DNA from: Pseudomonadales bacterium
Lineage (GTDB): Bacteria; Pseudomonadota; Gammaproteobacteria; Pseudomonadales; Halieaceae
Reading direction: 5' to 3'
Length of the DNA: 64,000 bases
Assembly: GCA_024234815.1 (NCBI GenBank)
Contig: JACKNO010000001.1
Coordinates: 1,364,001-1,428,000 of the forward strand
Shown here: piece after piece, positions 10,001-17,310 of the stretch
Layout of the letters: the number at the start of each line of letters is the position of its first letter
Numbering within the stretch: the first letter of the stretch is position 1
Translations under genes and position numbers: made by a program
Notes under the pieces: model-generated
Told to the model about the DNA's origin: nothing
The model's input: the letters and a program-made list of their open reading frames with translations, nothing else
Databases searched by the model: none

Positions 10001-10256
10001 GCTGCGCTGGGAGACCCTGGAAGAGCGCGGTACCATCGGGTTTTACGTGGAGCGCCGGGAGCCGGGAAGTGATGCCTGGCAACGCCTGAACGGCGACCTG
10101 CTGCCCGGTCTGATTACCGCACCCATGGGGGGCGAGTACTGGCTGGTTGATCCGCAGGCACAGGCGGGACAGACCTATGAGTACCGGTTGATCGAACTGG
10201 AGGCCCGTGGGCAAACCCGCAGCTATGGCCCCTGGAGCCTGAGCCTGCCGCAGTAG
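7098..10256 (+). CDS. Large secreted Gly-rich protein with GEVED domain
   Basis: A 1052-residue exported protein. Residues ~28-50 form a signal peptide ending near VSAA. An N-terminal beta-rich domain is followed by a second (about 280-430), then a long glycine-rich section (about 480-720) with runs such as GGGGGAGHKNNAGG. Residues ~715-890 hold a GEVED-type domain (CDYGDAPAGY, then SDEDGVTF and GEMEDFSLTY). The last ~100 residues look like a fibronectin-III-like domain (LRWETLEERGTIGFYVERRE). There is no PEP-CTERM or LPXTG anchor. It is probably a cell-surface or matrix protein. The adjacent minus-strand C25 protease could act on it, but that is inference. Confidence 0.78.
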   Translation: MRVFNRRSTVGNSALHGHAPAKPARSTAFHVIAGLTLSLVLAMFSSAPVSAAPQWESQSIAQASGNVTSLLISTPAGTASGDLLLAAISTDGNASFSVPLGWTLLNQGSNGGNVSVAVFYRIASAAEPASQAFAWDSSEEAVGAILRYSGVSTSEPIAVLGAADGTNSSPTSPSVTTLSANTRVVRIYGADDDDLSGSPYPAGTTGRLNEESGTGGGTSALGVADSPQTAIGATGTAAFSMGSSEQWRALTVVLAPPGINPLPANDSNTAPAVCTAAAADGSGSISGGVNRYYPGNASVSAGATSISLGTSVGSGASINPGDTLLVIQMQDAVISTSNSNAYGDGSATGTADGSGSTDIRQTGLYEFVVATNSVGTGGGTVNLATALVRAYNRGTNRRFQVVRVPRFGNITLSGNVTATPWNGLAGGIVAMSVQGTLNLNGNSINVSGQGFRGADFAGSAATGSGDSSTDYVVASGNRWGAKGEGIAGGPNVGAMTNTDGYSGGSLARGAPGNAGGGGNDHNAGGGGGSNIGSGGRGGFPYPTGSVGGKGGATFAGYSGRLLLGGGGGAGHKNNAGGTGFGGNGGGLVFIDAGAITPAGGSIVANGSAGDFSVQDGAGGGGAGGTILIRTGSSSVAGLNLQATGGNGGDSYYADNHGPGGGGGGGAVYIAATGATTNVAGGDSGVRRNSGPLDPAVTNHGALAGHRGHVVAPTNVPAPVACDYGDAPAGYSTSTTLHTVDTASGTSPNLYLGSFVDYEWQGVASSDALADNIRDTSGTGAGSDEDGVTFTAPSGGGANILATVAVANNTGAIASVCGWLDVGADGVFDLAERKCSWVVSGGTVNVVFEWVVSATVTRTYYSRFRVCSTANQCNTPTGQAFSGEMEDFSLTYNPTHATIGKVALETIPLDALLSELRSEAGQGDAGSALALLGFYDSGLAESLQGAGVAVVVQALTGHLDPDGDGQVAALRWETLEERGTIGFYVERREPGSDAWQRLNGDLLPGLITAPMGGEYWLVDPQAQAGQTYEYRLIELEARGQTRSYGPWSLSLPQ

Positions 10257-10278
10257 AGGGGGCCGGCGGGCAGCCCGT

Positions 10279-11334
10279 TTACAGGCTGACCGCCTCGATG
10301 AGTTGAGGTTGGTTCTCCTGCGCCGCGCGGCTGGCGACCCCGGCGCAGCCCTTGTTGCAGTTTTCCTCCACCGCCAGGCAGAACAGCGGGGCACCCAGTT
10401 GCTCCGGCGGGCGTTGCTGAAACTGTGTCGCCGCCTCGATGGCCCGCGTGCGCGCTTCCAGGAACAGGGGCGAGCGCTCCCAGATATCCCGTATTGATTG
10501 CTGGTGCAGGTTACCTGCGCTGCGCTGCAGGTGCATGCAGGCCTGGACATTGCCATAGGGGTCTATATCGACCCCGGCCACCCCTACGCTGCAACTCGCG
10601 GCCTCTTCGCTTACAGCCGCGGCGGTTTCCGTTTCCGGGCGTGAGTAGCTTGCCGACCCCTGCAGGCCGGACTGGGCGGCCGTTACCCTCTCGACTTTTT
10701 TCCATACCGCTGGCGAGGGTTGAATGACCAGGGGCTCCCGGTCGCCGTTGTCGCGCGGGGCTACCGGCCCCTGGAAGCGCAGTGGCACACCGAGCGCCTG
10801 GCACAGGCTGAACATCTCATCTATCTGGTTTTCGTTCCAGGCCGTGGGCGTGGTCACCACGCTACAGCGCAGGCCGCAGGCGCTGGCGTTGGCAACATTG
10901 TTGAGCAGCCGGTCGAAGCTTCCGGGAACCCGGGTCTGCCTATCATGAACCTCCGCGGTCGCGCCGTGCAGGCTGACTTCAACAACGTAGGGGTCTACCT
11001 CGTCACGCAGGCGTTGGGCGTTGCGCCGGCCCAGGCTGTGGCCGTTGGTGCGCACCCGGGTGACAAAACCCAGGTCCCTGGCCATACGCCCTATCTCAAA
11101 AAAATGCGGGTGTACCATGGGCTCGCCACCGGTGAGCATCAGGAACAGCGTCTGCATTTGCGCCAGATCGTGAAGCAATTGTCGGTACTGCTCCAGCGAC
11201 AGGGGGCGGCCCGGTTTATCACGGTCGTTGTAGCAGTAGAAACAATCCAGGTTGCAGGCGTAAGTCAGTTCGAGACTGACATCGTGCAGCAAGCGCTGTT
11301 GCCTGACTTTGGGGAGTATGTCTTGCCTGTACAT
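10279..11334 (-). CDS. Radical SAM/SPASM peptide-modifying enzyme
   Basis: A 351-residue radical SAM protein. The cluster motif is CNLDCFYC at residues 27-34 (CxxxCxxC), followed by LMLTGGEPMVHP for SAM binding. The C-terminus is a SPASM domain with DIDPYGNVQACMH and CLAVEENCNKGC for extra Fe-S clusters. This architecture belongs to PqqE-like enzymes that modify ribosomal peptides. ATG 11334 follows the PqqD stop by one base (TAATATG); an in-frame ATG at 11358 would overlap that gene. It is the last gene of a five-gene minus-strand run with a candidate substrate peptide (12553-12753). Confidence 0.87.
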   Translation of the reverse strand: MYRQDILPKVRQQRLLHDVSLELTYACNLDCFYCYNDRDKPGRPLSLEQYRQLLHDLAQMQTLFLMLTGGEPMVHPHFFEIGRMARDLGFVTRVRTNGHSLGRRNAQRLRDEVDPYVVEVSLHGATAEVHDRQTRVPGSFDRLLNNVANASACGLRCSVVTTPTAWNENQIDEMFSLCQALGVPLRFQGPVAPRDNGDREPLVIQPSPAVWKKVERVTAAQSGLQGSASYSRPETETAAAVSEEAASCSVGVAGVDIDPYGNVQACMHLQRSAGNLHQQSIRDIWERSPLFLEARTRAIEAATQFQQRPPEQLGAPLFCLAVEENCNKGCAGVASRAAQENQPQLIEAVSL

Positions 11335-11335
11335 A

Positions 11336-11635
11336 TTACTGCACCGGGTCCGTGGCATCAGCCGCCAACAGTTGTTCGCCGCCGAGTTCGTCCAGGAAGC
11401 ACTCCATGTCGCGCTCTGCTTCCTGTGGGCCTACCTCGAACTCATCCACGACGGCCTGGACCAGGTCGGCGCGCGATATCGGTTTCGCCAATTGCTGGAT
11501 GATAAACAGTCCGACCTCGTTCACGACGATCACGCGGCCGCTATCGAGGTGAACCAGTACGCCTTCGTCGCCCACAGCGCGGTGGCGCAGGCGCGAACTC
11601 AGGGCGATGCGGTCCCGGGATTCTGCTTCAGGCAT
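11336..11635 (-). CDS. PqqD-family peptide chaperone/recognition protein
   Basis: A 99-residue stand-alone PqqD fold. The segment GVLVHLDSGRVIVVNEVGLF followed by a helix (IIQQLAKPISRADLVQAVVDEF) and FLDELGGEQLL matches the three-strand, three-helix PqqD pattern, the fold that binds leader peptides (RRE). It starts inside the 3' end of the kinase gene (eight-base overlap) and ends one base before the radical SAM start, so the three are translated together. The likely job is delivering the 66-residue peptide to the kinase and/or the radical SAM enzyme. Family known; substrate inferred. Confidence 0.85.
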   Translation of the reverse strand: MPEAESRDRIALSSRLRHRAVGDEGVLVHLDSGRVIVVNEVGLFIIQQLAKPISRADLVQAVVDEFEVGPQEAERDMECFLDELGGEQLLAADATDPVQ

Positions 11636-12542
11636 GTGACAGGGCGTTCGTCACTGCGCTCAGGATTTCACTCATGCTATTCTCCAGCCGGTTCTGCAAC
11701 TGAATGACCGGCACCGTTGCCACCAGCCGTTCCAGGTTGTCCAGCAGCGTGTTTGTTTCCCGTTCATCGGTATTGACGAAGGGGCAGCCGACCATAAGGC
11801 TGGCGATGGCACTGGCCGCTCCCGGCCGGGTAACCCCGAGCCCCCGCGCCTGTTGCAGCAGGATGATCCCGGCCACCGGGTATGAGGGGCTGGCGGCTGC
11901 GTGCTCCAGGGAACGGCCGTACTCGCCGGTGAATGGTATCGCATAAGCCTGGTAGCCGCCTGCTTTTGGCAGGAGGAGGTTGATATCGTCGCTCAGCACC
12001 ATGGCGCCGTGTTGATGCGCCTTGCGCGTCAGTGTGGTTTTCCCGGCATTGGAACGGCCCACGAAAATATAGGCCTGTTCATCGAAAACCAGGCCCGCGC
12101 TGTGCAGGACCGCACCGCCGAGTTCCAGCCCGCGGTGGGCGGCCAGAACCCGCAAGAAATTCTCCACAACGTTCGGTCCGGCGAGTTCGTGTTCCGCCGC
12201 AACGCCCAGGCAGGCTTCGCCACGGGAGCCCTGTGCCGGAAGTCGCGCCAGAAAATTCACTCCGGACAGTTCTATGCCCCGCTCGCTGCGCACTTTCAGC
12301 GGGGTGTAGAGGCCGTCCACACTCAGCAGCTCGGGGTCGGTTTGCAGGGGGCCGGGCAGTTGGAAAGCGCGGCAGTTCACGCTGTTCGCGCGCAGCTGCG
12401 GGTCCGCGCTGACGAAGCGGGCGTAAGCGTGTGCGAGCGAGGCAGACTGGCCTGCGCTTATTCGCGAAAAATTGACGGCTCCTGTCGGCAGGTCCAGCAG
12501 CAGGTTACAGTCGCCCCATCCGGGTTCATCACCAGCAGGCAC
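11628..12542 (-). CDS. HprK-related kinase (HPr-rel-A type)
   Basis: A 304-residue protein with an HPr-kinase-like P-loop, FVGRSNAGKTTLTR, at about residues 163-176, and LSDDINLLL shortly after, where the acidic pair is the metal site. Unlike true HprK, it has no HPr-regulation context here. It starts at GTG 12542, 10 bases after the stop of the 66-residue peptide. HprK homologues of this type are known beside PqqD proteins and nucleotidyltransferases; in lasso clusters they phosphorylate the C-terminal Ser of the precursor. The neighbouring peptide ends in Ser, which fits that role. Confidence 0.82.
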   Translation of the reverse strand: MPAGDEPGWGDCNLLLDLPTGAVNFSRISAGQSASLAHAYARFVSADPQLRANSVNCRAFQLPGPLQTDPELLSVDGLYTPLKVRSERGIELSGVNFLARLPAQGSRGEACLGVAAEHELAGPNVVENFLRVLAAHRGLELGGAVLHSAGLVFDEQAYIFVGRSNAGKTTLTRKAHQHGAMVLSDDINLLLPKAGGYQAYAIPFTGEYGRSLEHAAASPSYPVAGIILLQQARGLGVTRPGAASAIASLMVGCPFVNTDERETNTLLDNLERLVATVPVIQLQNRLENSMSEILSAVTNALSHA

Positions 12543-12552
12543 CAGGGGTGTC

Positions 12553-12753
12553 TCAGGACCCTAGCTGCGTGCAAATGCCCGGGAAAGTCTTGCCAAAAGG
12601 CGGGGCCGGGGGGGAGCAGGTCGCCGCCGCGGCCTCCAGCGGCTCCGCGCTCAGTATATGCGGCGCCGCGTACCGGCGGCGCTGCGCCCGGGCTGTACCC
12701 TTCCTGTCCAGTTCTGTCCGGTGCTCCGGCTCGGGCTGTTCCTTACGGCTCAT
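12553..12753 (-). CDS. Candidate precursor (RiPP-like) peptide, 66 residues
   Basis: A short gene with a good ribosome site: GAGG lies 7 bases before ATG 12753. It sits between the C25 protease stop (41 bases upstream) and the kinase start (10 bases downstream) on the same strand. The product has a very polar, charged first half (many Glu, Arg, Lys) and a distinct second half: YAAPHILSAEPLEAAAATC, then a Pro-rich stretch, FGKTFPGICTQLGS and the stop. There are two Cys, a Gly-Lys-Thr and a C-terminal Ser. This leader/core-like split beside a PqqD protein, HprK-like kinase and radical SAM enzyme suggests a modified peptide. No homologue was searched; it could instead be an uncharacterised small protein. 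Confidence 0.6.
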   Translation of the reverse strand: MSRKEQPEPEHRTELDRKGTARAQRRRYAAPHILSAEPLEAAAATCSPPAPPFGKTFPGICTQLGS

Positions 12754-12794
12754 ATCATCCTCAGCTGTCTATTTTCGGTCACGCTGCCGCCATG

Positions 12795-15179
12795 CTAGCG
12801 GGCAAATATGGCGGGTTCGCCGACGATAGAATAAACGTTTGGCATGAAATCGCTAATTGATCCTGCTGTCTGCGCCTTGGCGTCGAGTAATGCGTCTCCA
12901 ATCGTGTTGATTCCGACAAACAGACTGTCCACAAAGGCGGTTCCCAGTCGGTGCGCGTCCTCATCCAGTGACAGACCTGTGGGCGCCAGTGCCGCGACAG
13001 CTCCGCCACCGGGGTTTAGCACCAGTGCACCAGCCAGGGAGGGTGTCCCGGGCCAGGAGTAGTCTCCGGCTGCACAGGTGAGTGCCGAGAAGATTGGATG
13101 TGAGCTATTCTGCAGTAAAACCGCATCGGATGCAGTGATAAATTTCTCCCGGCCATCGCCCACCTGGCCCGAGGAACCGTGACCGTCGTAGCTGACATAA
13201 CCGGTCTCCCAGGTCGACGTGAGGGTTAACGCAGCGCGCACTTTCTGGTCAGGGTGATACAGCTTCGATACCTGGTCAAAGCCGGCGGTTACCAGCAATT
13301 GCTCTGCCAGTTGGTCCGAGTTGGCGTGGAAGTCACCCGCATCATCGGGGTTGTCCGCCACCAGCACCGCGCGGTAGCGCTCATTGCCGTAGTTGCCGGA
13401 TTCGTAGGCGATCAGCTTGTCCAGGTAGGCGAGGCCCTGCTGGTCGCTGGTGATGGGAATGCGCCCGATAGCGAAACGGTCGGCGTTGCGGCCGTCGTTG
13501 GCCAGCAACCGATCATCGGATGCCGCGATTGCCCAGGGGGTGCTGACCATGCTCACCGGGACAAAACTGTCGGCGTAGCCCATGCGGTTCTTGTGATCCA
13601 GGGAGCCGTTTCCGATGATGGTCACCACGGAGGGCGCCAACCGCCACGCGGCCTTCACCCGGCGCATGAACGCCGTGACAGCCGCCGGGTCTTCGCGTCC
13701 CATGCTGAACTGATCATAGATATCGTCCAGCCAGACTACTTTGACCAGGCTGAAGCGGTTGCCGCGATAGTTAGCCAGCGCCTGCGCGGTTGCGCTGAAC
13801 TCCCTGGGCGCGATGATCAGGTAATCCGTGGTATTTTTGAAACTGGCCAGTGCGGACGGGAAGTCCGGGGCTATCGTTGCAAGCCAGGTACTGCCGCGTT
13901 CCGTGACCAGGTAGTCAGCGCCGGCGATCGTGTCAAAGCTGGCTGACCAACCGCCCAGTCCGTCGGACTCGATCAGCGCGTCGTTGCGCAGCACCGCGTT
14001 GCCCCGGGGCGATTCAATCACGACCAGCTGCTCGCTGCTGAAGCCGTCCACCCGCTGTGTGCCCGCGGCCACCTTGTGCAACCAGAGCGCGCCGGCCTCC
14101 GCCTGGGGCAGACGGGAATAGCTGATGTCGATAGCGTCGAGGTACTGTCCGGGATGTGTGCCGGGGGCGTAGGCATTGTGCAGCGTGAGCGTATTGGCGC
14201 CGGAGGGGTCCAGCAAGCCCTGGTCAAAGGACGCCACCAGTTGGGCTGCGTCGAAGCCGTCCCAGACAAGGGATGAACCTATGTCCACGCCGTTGAGTCG
14301 GGCGTACACCTCGTGTTCGTCGCCGGCCTCCAGGTCGGTCCAGCCGCGCAGGCTGATACTGATCCGGGCGGTACCACTTGCCGCGGGATGCGGTATTTGC
14401 AGGCTTACTTCAATCTGGTCCTTGTAACCGCCGTACAGGTAGTCCCAGAACCAGTAGTCCGCGTCCGGCTCCGCGGCGACCGGGCCGGTGGAAAACAGGA
14501 AATCCGGCTCTTCTTCAAAGTGCAGTGAGTCCTCGAAGGGGGTGGCGGCTCCGGGTACCGCGCTCGCCGCTGCGTCGCCCTGTGTCATGGGCAGGGCTGA
14601 CTGGTTGTTCAGGGCAAAGTGATAGGCGTCCGCATCGGTATGAAACGAATCGTATTTGCGTGCCGCAAACCAGAGGGAGTCCGATTCCTCGTCAAAATGC
14701 CACGGCACCGGATTGCGCTCGTTGGTAAGCGAGATTTTACCCTGCATTGCCAGGTTGCGTATCCGCTGCTCCGGCTTGCCGGTGCGCAGGGCAAGCTCCG
14801 CAACGGAAACGCGGTGGAGTCCTTCCTCGGTGGTATAGAACCACAGTTTAGCGGTAGTCACCGTGGTGGTTGTCGCGGCGCTTGCCATGACATCGAGCGA
14901 CCTGAGCTGTGTTTTTACACTGCTTGTCTGCGCGGACTGCTTGTCATAGCCGCGCGACTGGGTGTCGGTCAGGCGGCGCTGGGTGGCCGGGAGGTCTATT
15001 CCGGGCGGCTCGCGTCGGCGTGCGATGTAACCGGCGCCGATCGCCGACCATTCACTCCACTGGCTGTCTTGTGACTCGTCATTTTTGGCCTGCGCTGGCG
15101 GCGCGTTCCAAAGGGATGCTGCGAGCACCACTGCGGATAACGCCGTCAGGCTGTTCCCAGCTACTAGTTTGTAGTTCAT
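12795..15179 (-). CDS. Secreted C25-family (gingipain-fold) cysteine peptidase
   Basis: A 794-residue exported protein with a signal peptide (residues ~1-31, ending PPAQAK). The C-terminal half has the caspase-like C25 fold: an LIIAPREF strand, VVTIIGNGSLDHKNR, FAIGRIPI, the catalytic His in YDGHGSSG (~667) and the catalytic Cys in ALTCAAGD (~702), then GAVAALAPTG. The N-terminal half is beta-rich, like other C25 proteins. It heads the minus-strand run that continues into the 66-residue peptide, kinase, PqqD and radical SAM genes. It may process the modified peptide or surface proteins such as the GEVED protein. Catalytic residues are visible; substrate is unknown. Confidence 0.8.
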   Translation of the reverse strand: MNYKLVAGNSLTALSAVVLAASLWNAPPAQAKNDESQDSQWSEWSAIGAGYIARRREPPGIDLPATQRRLTDTQSRGYDKQSAQTSSVKTQLRSLDVMASAATTTTVTTAKLWFYTTEEGLHRVSVAELALRTGKPEQRIRNLAMQGKISLTNERNPVPWHFDEESDSLWFAARKYDSFHTDADAYHFALNNQSALPMTQGDAAASAVPGAATPFEDSLHFEEEPDFLFSTGPVAAEPDADYWFWDYLYGGYKDQIEVSLQIPHPAASGTARISISLRGWTDLEAGDEHEVYARLNGVDIGSSLVWDGFDAAQLVASFDQGLLDPSGANTLTLHNAYAPGTHPGQYLDAIDISYSRLPQAEAGALWLHKVAAGTQRVDGFSSEQLVVIESPRGNAVLRNDALIESDGLGGWSASFDTIAGADYLVTERGSTWLATIAPDFPSALASFKNTTDYLIIAPREFSATAQALANYRGNRFSLVKVVWLDDIYDQFSMGREDPAAVTAFMRRVKAAWRLAPSVVTIIGNGSLDHKNRMGYADSFVPVSMVSTPWAIAASDDRLLANDGRNADRFAIGRIPITSDQQGLAYLDKLIAYESGNYGNERYRAVLVADNPDDAGDFHANSDQLAEQLLVTAGFDQVSKLYHPDQKVRAALTLTSTWETGYVSYDGHGSSGQVGDGREKFITASDAVLLQNSSHPIFSALTCAAGDYSWPGTPSLAGALVLNPGGGAVAALAPTGLSLDEDAHRLGTAFVDSLFVGINTIGDALLDAKAQTAGSISDFMPNVYSIVGEPAIFAR

Positions 15180-15504
15180 GCTGCCCCTGGTCTATCGGCT
15201 CGCCTGGCTCTACCCGGTGGTAAGGGGTTGGCGGCGGCCCGGTTTTTCGTAGTATGCGGGAGTTTAATCCAGTCCATGCGCTGTATACACGCCGTTTACC
15301 GCTTTTTGTGCATTTATCACCCGGCCGGAAGGCGCACCCCGGCCTTTCCCGGCGCAGGGTCGCGGGTGACAGGGATTTACCCCGCGGCAGGCAAAGAGCT
15401 GGATTCCGGCTTGTCCGGGCTGATAGCATCAAACCTTGCGTCGTCGTCGGCCCGCTCCACCGGTGCGGCGGCATTTCGGGGCGTTTTTCCAGGCGGTGTG
15501 ACAG
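15180..15504 (+). other. Divergent intergenic region between C25 peptidase and S26-like gene
   Basis: This 325-base gap separates the minus-strand C25 peptidase start from the plus-strand S26-like gene. It must hold the promoter for the peptide-modification run. I see no coding frame with convincing composition and no clear sigma-70 boxes. Confidence 0.4.
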
Positions 15505-15972
15505 GTGAACAGAGCGCAGGGCAGGGTCGAACAGGTCAAAGCGCGTGGCGATTCCGATCCGGTATTCGCCCACGTGTCGAAGATGCTGCGAGCGGGCGAT
15601 TTGCTCGAAGTCACGGTGTCGGGTAACTGCATGGCGCCGCGGCTGCGCGATGGTGAGCGCGTCACCGTATGCAAAAAACATGTCTATCGCCCGGGCGATA
15701 TTATTGTATTTGCCGATATCCACGGCCGGCTGTTGATCCACCGCCTGCTCGGGTGGGTACCTGGGCGGGGTGGAATGCGCCTGATGACCAGGGCCGATGT
15801 CGGTGGGGTCATCGATGTACTGGTGCCGGCCAGCCATGTGCTGGGCCTGGCGCTCGACTGTAACGGGCGACCCTTGCGGGTGAATTTGATCTCTCGGGCA
15901 CGCGCCTGCGGGCACTACTTTACCAGGGTAGCCCGCCTGCTCGGGAAGCGGATGCCCGGCGCATTCAGGTAG
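15505..15972 (+). CDS. S24/S26-like protein with Cys and His at the catalytic positions
   Basis: A 155-residue protein with the signal-peptidase/LexA core. VTVSGNCMAPRLRDGERV (Cys at residue 42) aligns with the SGxSMxPTLxxGD box, so the nucleophile Ser is replaced by Cys. RPGDIIVF leads to LLIHRLLGW (His at residue 79) where bacterial type I enzymes have Lys; His is normal in ER/SipW-type signal peptidases. No membrane anchor is evident. It starts at GTG with AGGCGG 8 bases upstream. It may be a leader peptidase for the nearby peptide, or an inactive relative. The family is clear; the activity is not. Confidence 0.68.
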   Translation: MNRAQGRVEQVKARGDSDPVFAHVSKMLRAGDLLEVTVSGNCMAPRLRDGERVTVCKKHVYRPGDIIVFADIHGRLLIHRLLGWVPGRGGMRLMTRADVGGVIDVLVPASHVLGLALDCNGRPLRVNLISRARACGHYFTRVARLLGKRMPGAFR

Positions 15973-16005
15973 GTCGCAGCTGGCAGGTACCGGCGCGTAG
16001 CGGGA

Positions 16006-17310
16006 CTAGCGCCCCACGCAGGTGTACTTGAAGCCGTGCGCCAGCATCAGGGGGCGCTCGTACACATTTCTCAAGTCGATAAAAACATCGCCTCTCATTT
16101 GCGCTTTCAGTTTCTTGAGGTCAAGCCCGCGATACTGGTTCCACTCGGTCATCAACACCACGGCATCGGCGTCCGTGGTGGCTTCTTCAATAGATGCCGC
16201 GTAATGAATAGTCGCGGGAAGCTGAGCGGCGGCTTCTTTCATTCCGGCGGGATCGTGGGCGCGGATGATGGCGCCCCTGTCCACCAGCGCGGGTAGAATG
16301 GCCAGGGAGGGAGCCTCACGCATGTCGTCAGTCTCGGGCTTGAAGGTCAGTCCCAGCACGGCGATCGTCTTGTCCGCCACCGAGCCACCCAGGGCTTTCC
16401 TTATTTTGCTCACCATGCGCGCTTTCTGCGAGGCGTTGACTTCCACCACGCTCTCCACGATGCGGCTGGAAACGCCGTGCTCCTGCGCCATGCGGATAAG
16501 CGCCACGGTGTCCTTGGGGAAGCAGGAGCCGCCATAGCCCGGCCCCGCATGCAGGAACTTGCGCCCGATGCGGCCGTCCAGCCCGATACCCCGCGCCACC
16601 GCGTGCACGTCGGCGCCGGTCTTCTCGCACAGCTGGGAAATCTCGTTGATGAAGCTGATCTTGGTCGCCAGGAACGCGTTGGCGGCGTACTTGGTGATTT
16701 CGGCGCTTTCCAGGTCGCTCACCAGGATGGGCGCCTCTATCAGGTTCAGCGGCCGGTACAGTTCCCGTAAAAGAGCTTCCGCCTTGCCAGATTCAACCCC
16801 CAGCACCACCCGGTCGGGCCGCATAAAGTCGGAAATGGCGGATCCCTCCCGCAGGAACTCCGGATTGGAGGCCACATCGAAATCAGCGGAGGGGTTGGTC
16901 TTCCTGACGATTCGTTGCACTTCCCGGGCGGTGCCGACGGGTACGGTGCTCTTGTCCACGATCACGGTGTAGCCTTGAAGGTGATTCGCTATCTCCTCGG
17001 CCGCGGCGTAGACATACTTGAGATCAGCGTAGCCATCGCCGCGTCGCGTCGGGGTGCCGACGGCGATGAATACCATGTCGGCGCCCGCCACGGCAGCTGG
17101 CAGTTCGGTGGTAAAAAACAGCCGGCCGGCGCCTACGTTGCGCTGCACCAGGTCTTCCAGGCCCGGTTCATAAATGGGTATCCGCCCCTGCCTCAGGGCG
17201 TCAATTCTCCTCGCGTCCTTGTCTACGCAGGTCACGTTGGCGCCGAATTCGGCAAAGCAGGCGCCGGATACGAGCCCGACATAACCGGCCCCGATCATCA
17301 CTACATTCAT
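16006..17310 (-). CDS. ugd: UDP-glucose 6-dehydrogenase
   Basis: A 434-residue UDP-glucose/GDP-mannose dehydrogenase that oxidises UDP-glucose to UDP-glucuronate with two NAD+. The Rossmann motif is MIGAGYVGLVSGACFAEFG; the catalytic Cys is in GPGYGGSCFPKD at about residue 260, and the central helix and C-terminal UDP-binding domain (LTFKPETDDMREAPS) are all present at the usual length. Its start overlaps the stop of the upstream epimerase by four bases (ATGA), so the two are coupled and feed UDP-glucuronate to the epimerase and to the decarboxylase at 1784-2734. Confidence 0.95.
   Translation of the reverse strand: MNVVMIGAGYVGLVSGACFAEFGANVTCVDKDARRIDALRQGRIPIYEPGLEDLVQRNVGAGRLFFTTELPAAVAGADMVFIAVGTPTRRGDGYADLKYVYAAAEEIANHLQGYTVIVDKSTVPVGTAREVQRIVRKTNPSADFDVASNPEFLREGSAISDFMRPDRVVLGVESGKAEALLRELYRPLNLIEAPILVSDLESAEITKYAANAFLATKISFINEISQLCEKTGADVHAVARGIGLDGRIGRKFLHAGPGYGGSCFPKDTVALIRMAQEHGVSSRIVESVVEVNASQKARMVSKIRKALGGSVADKTIAVLGLTFKPETDDMREAPSLAILPALVDRGAIIRAHDPAGMKEAAAQLPATIHYAASIEEATTDADAVVLMTEWNQYRGLDLKKLKAQMRGDVFIDLRNVYERPLMLAHGFKYTCVGR

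Noticed and set aside
10279..12753. Considered as a lasso-peptide cluster
   Set aside because: No asparagine-synthetase-like cyclase or transglutaminase-like leader protease is in the window; only kinase and NTase resemble that context.
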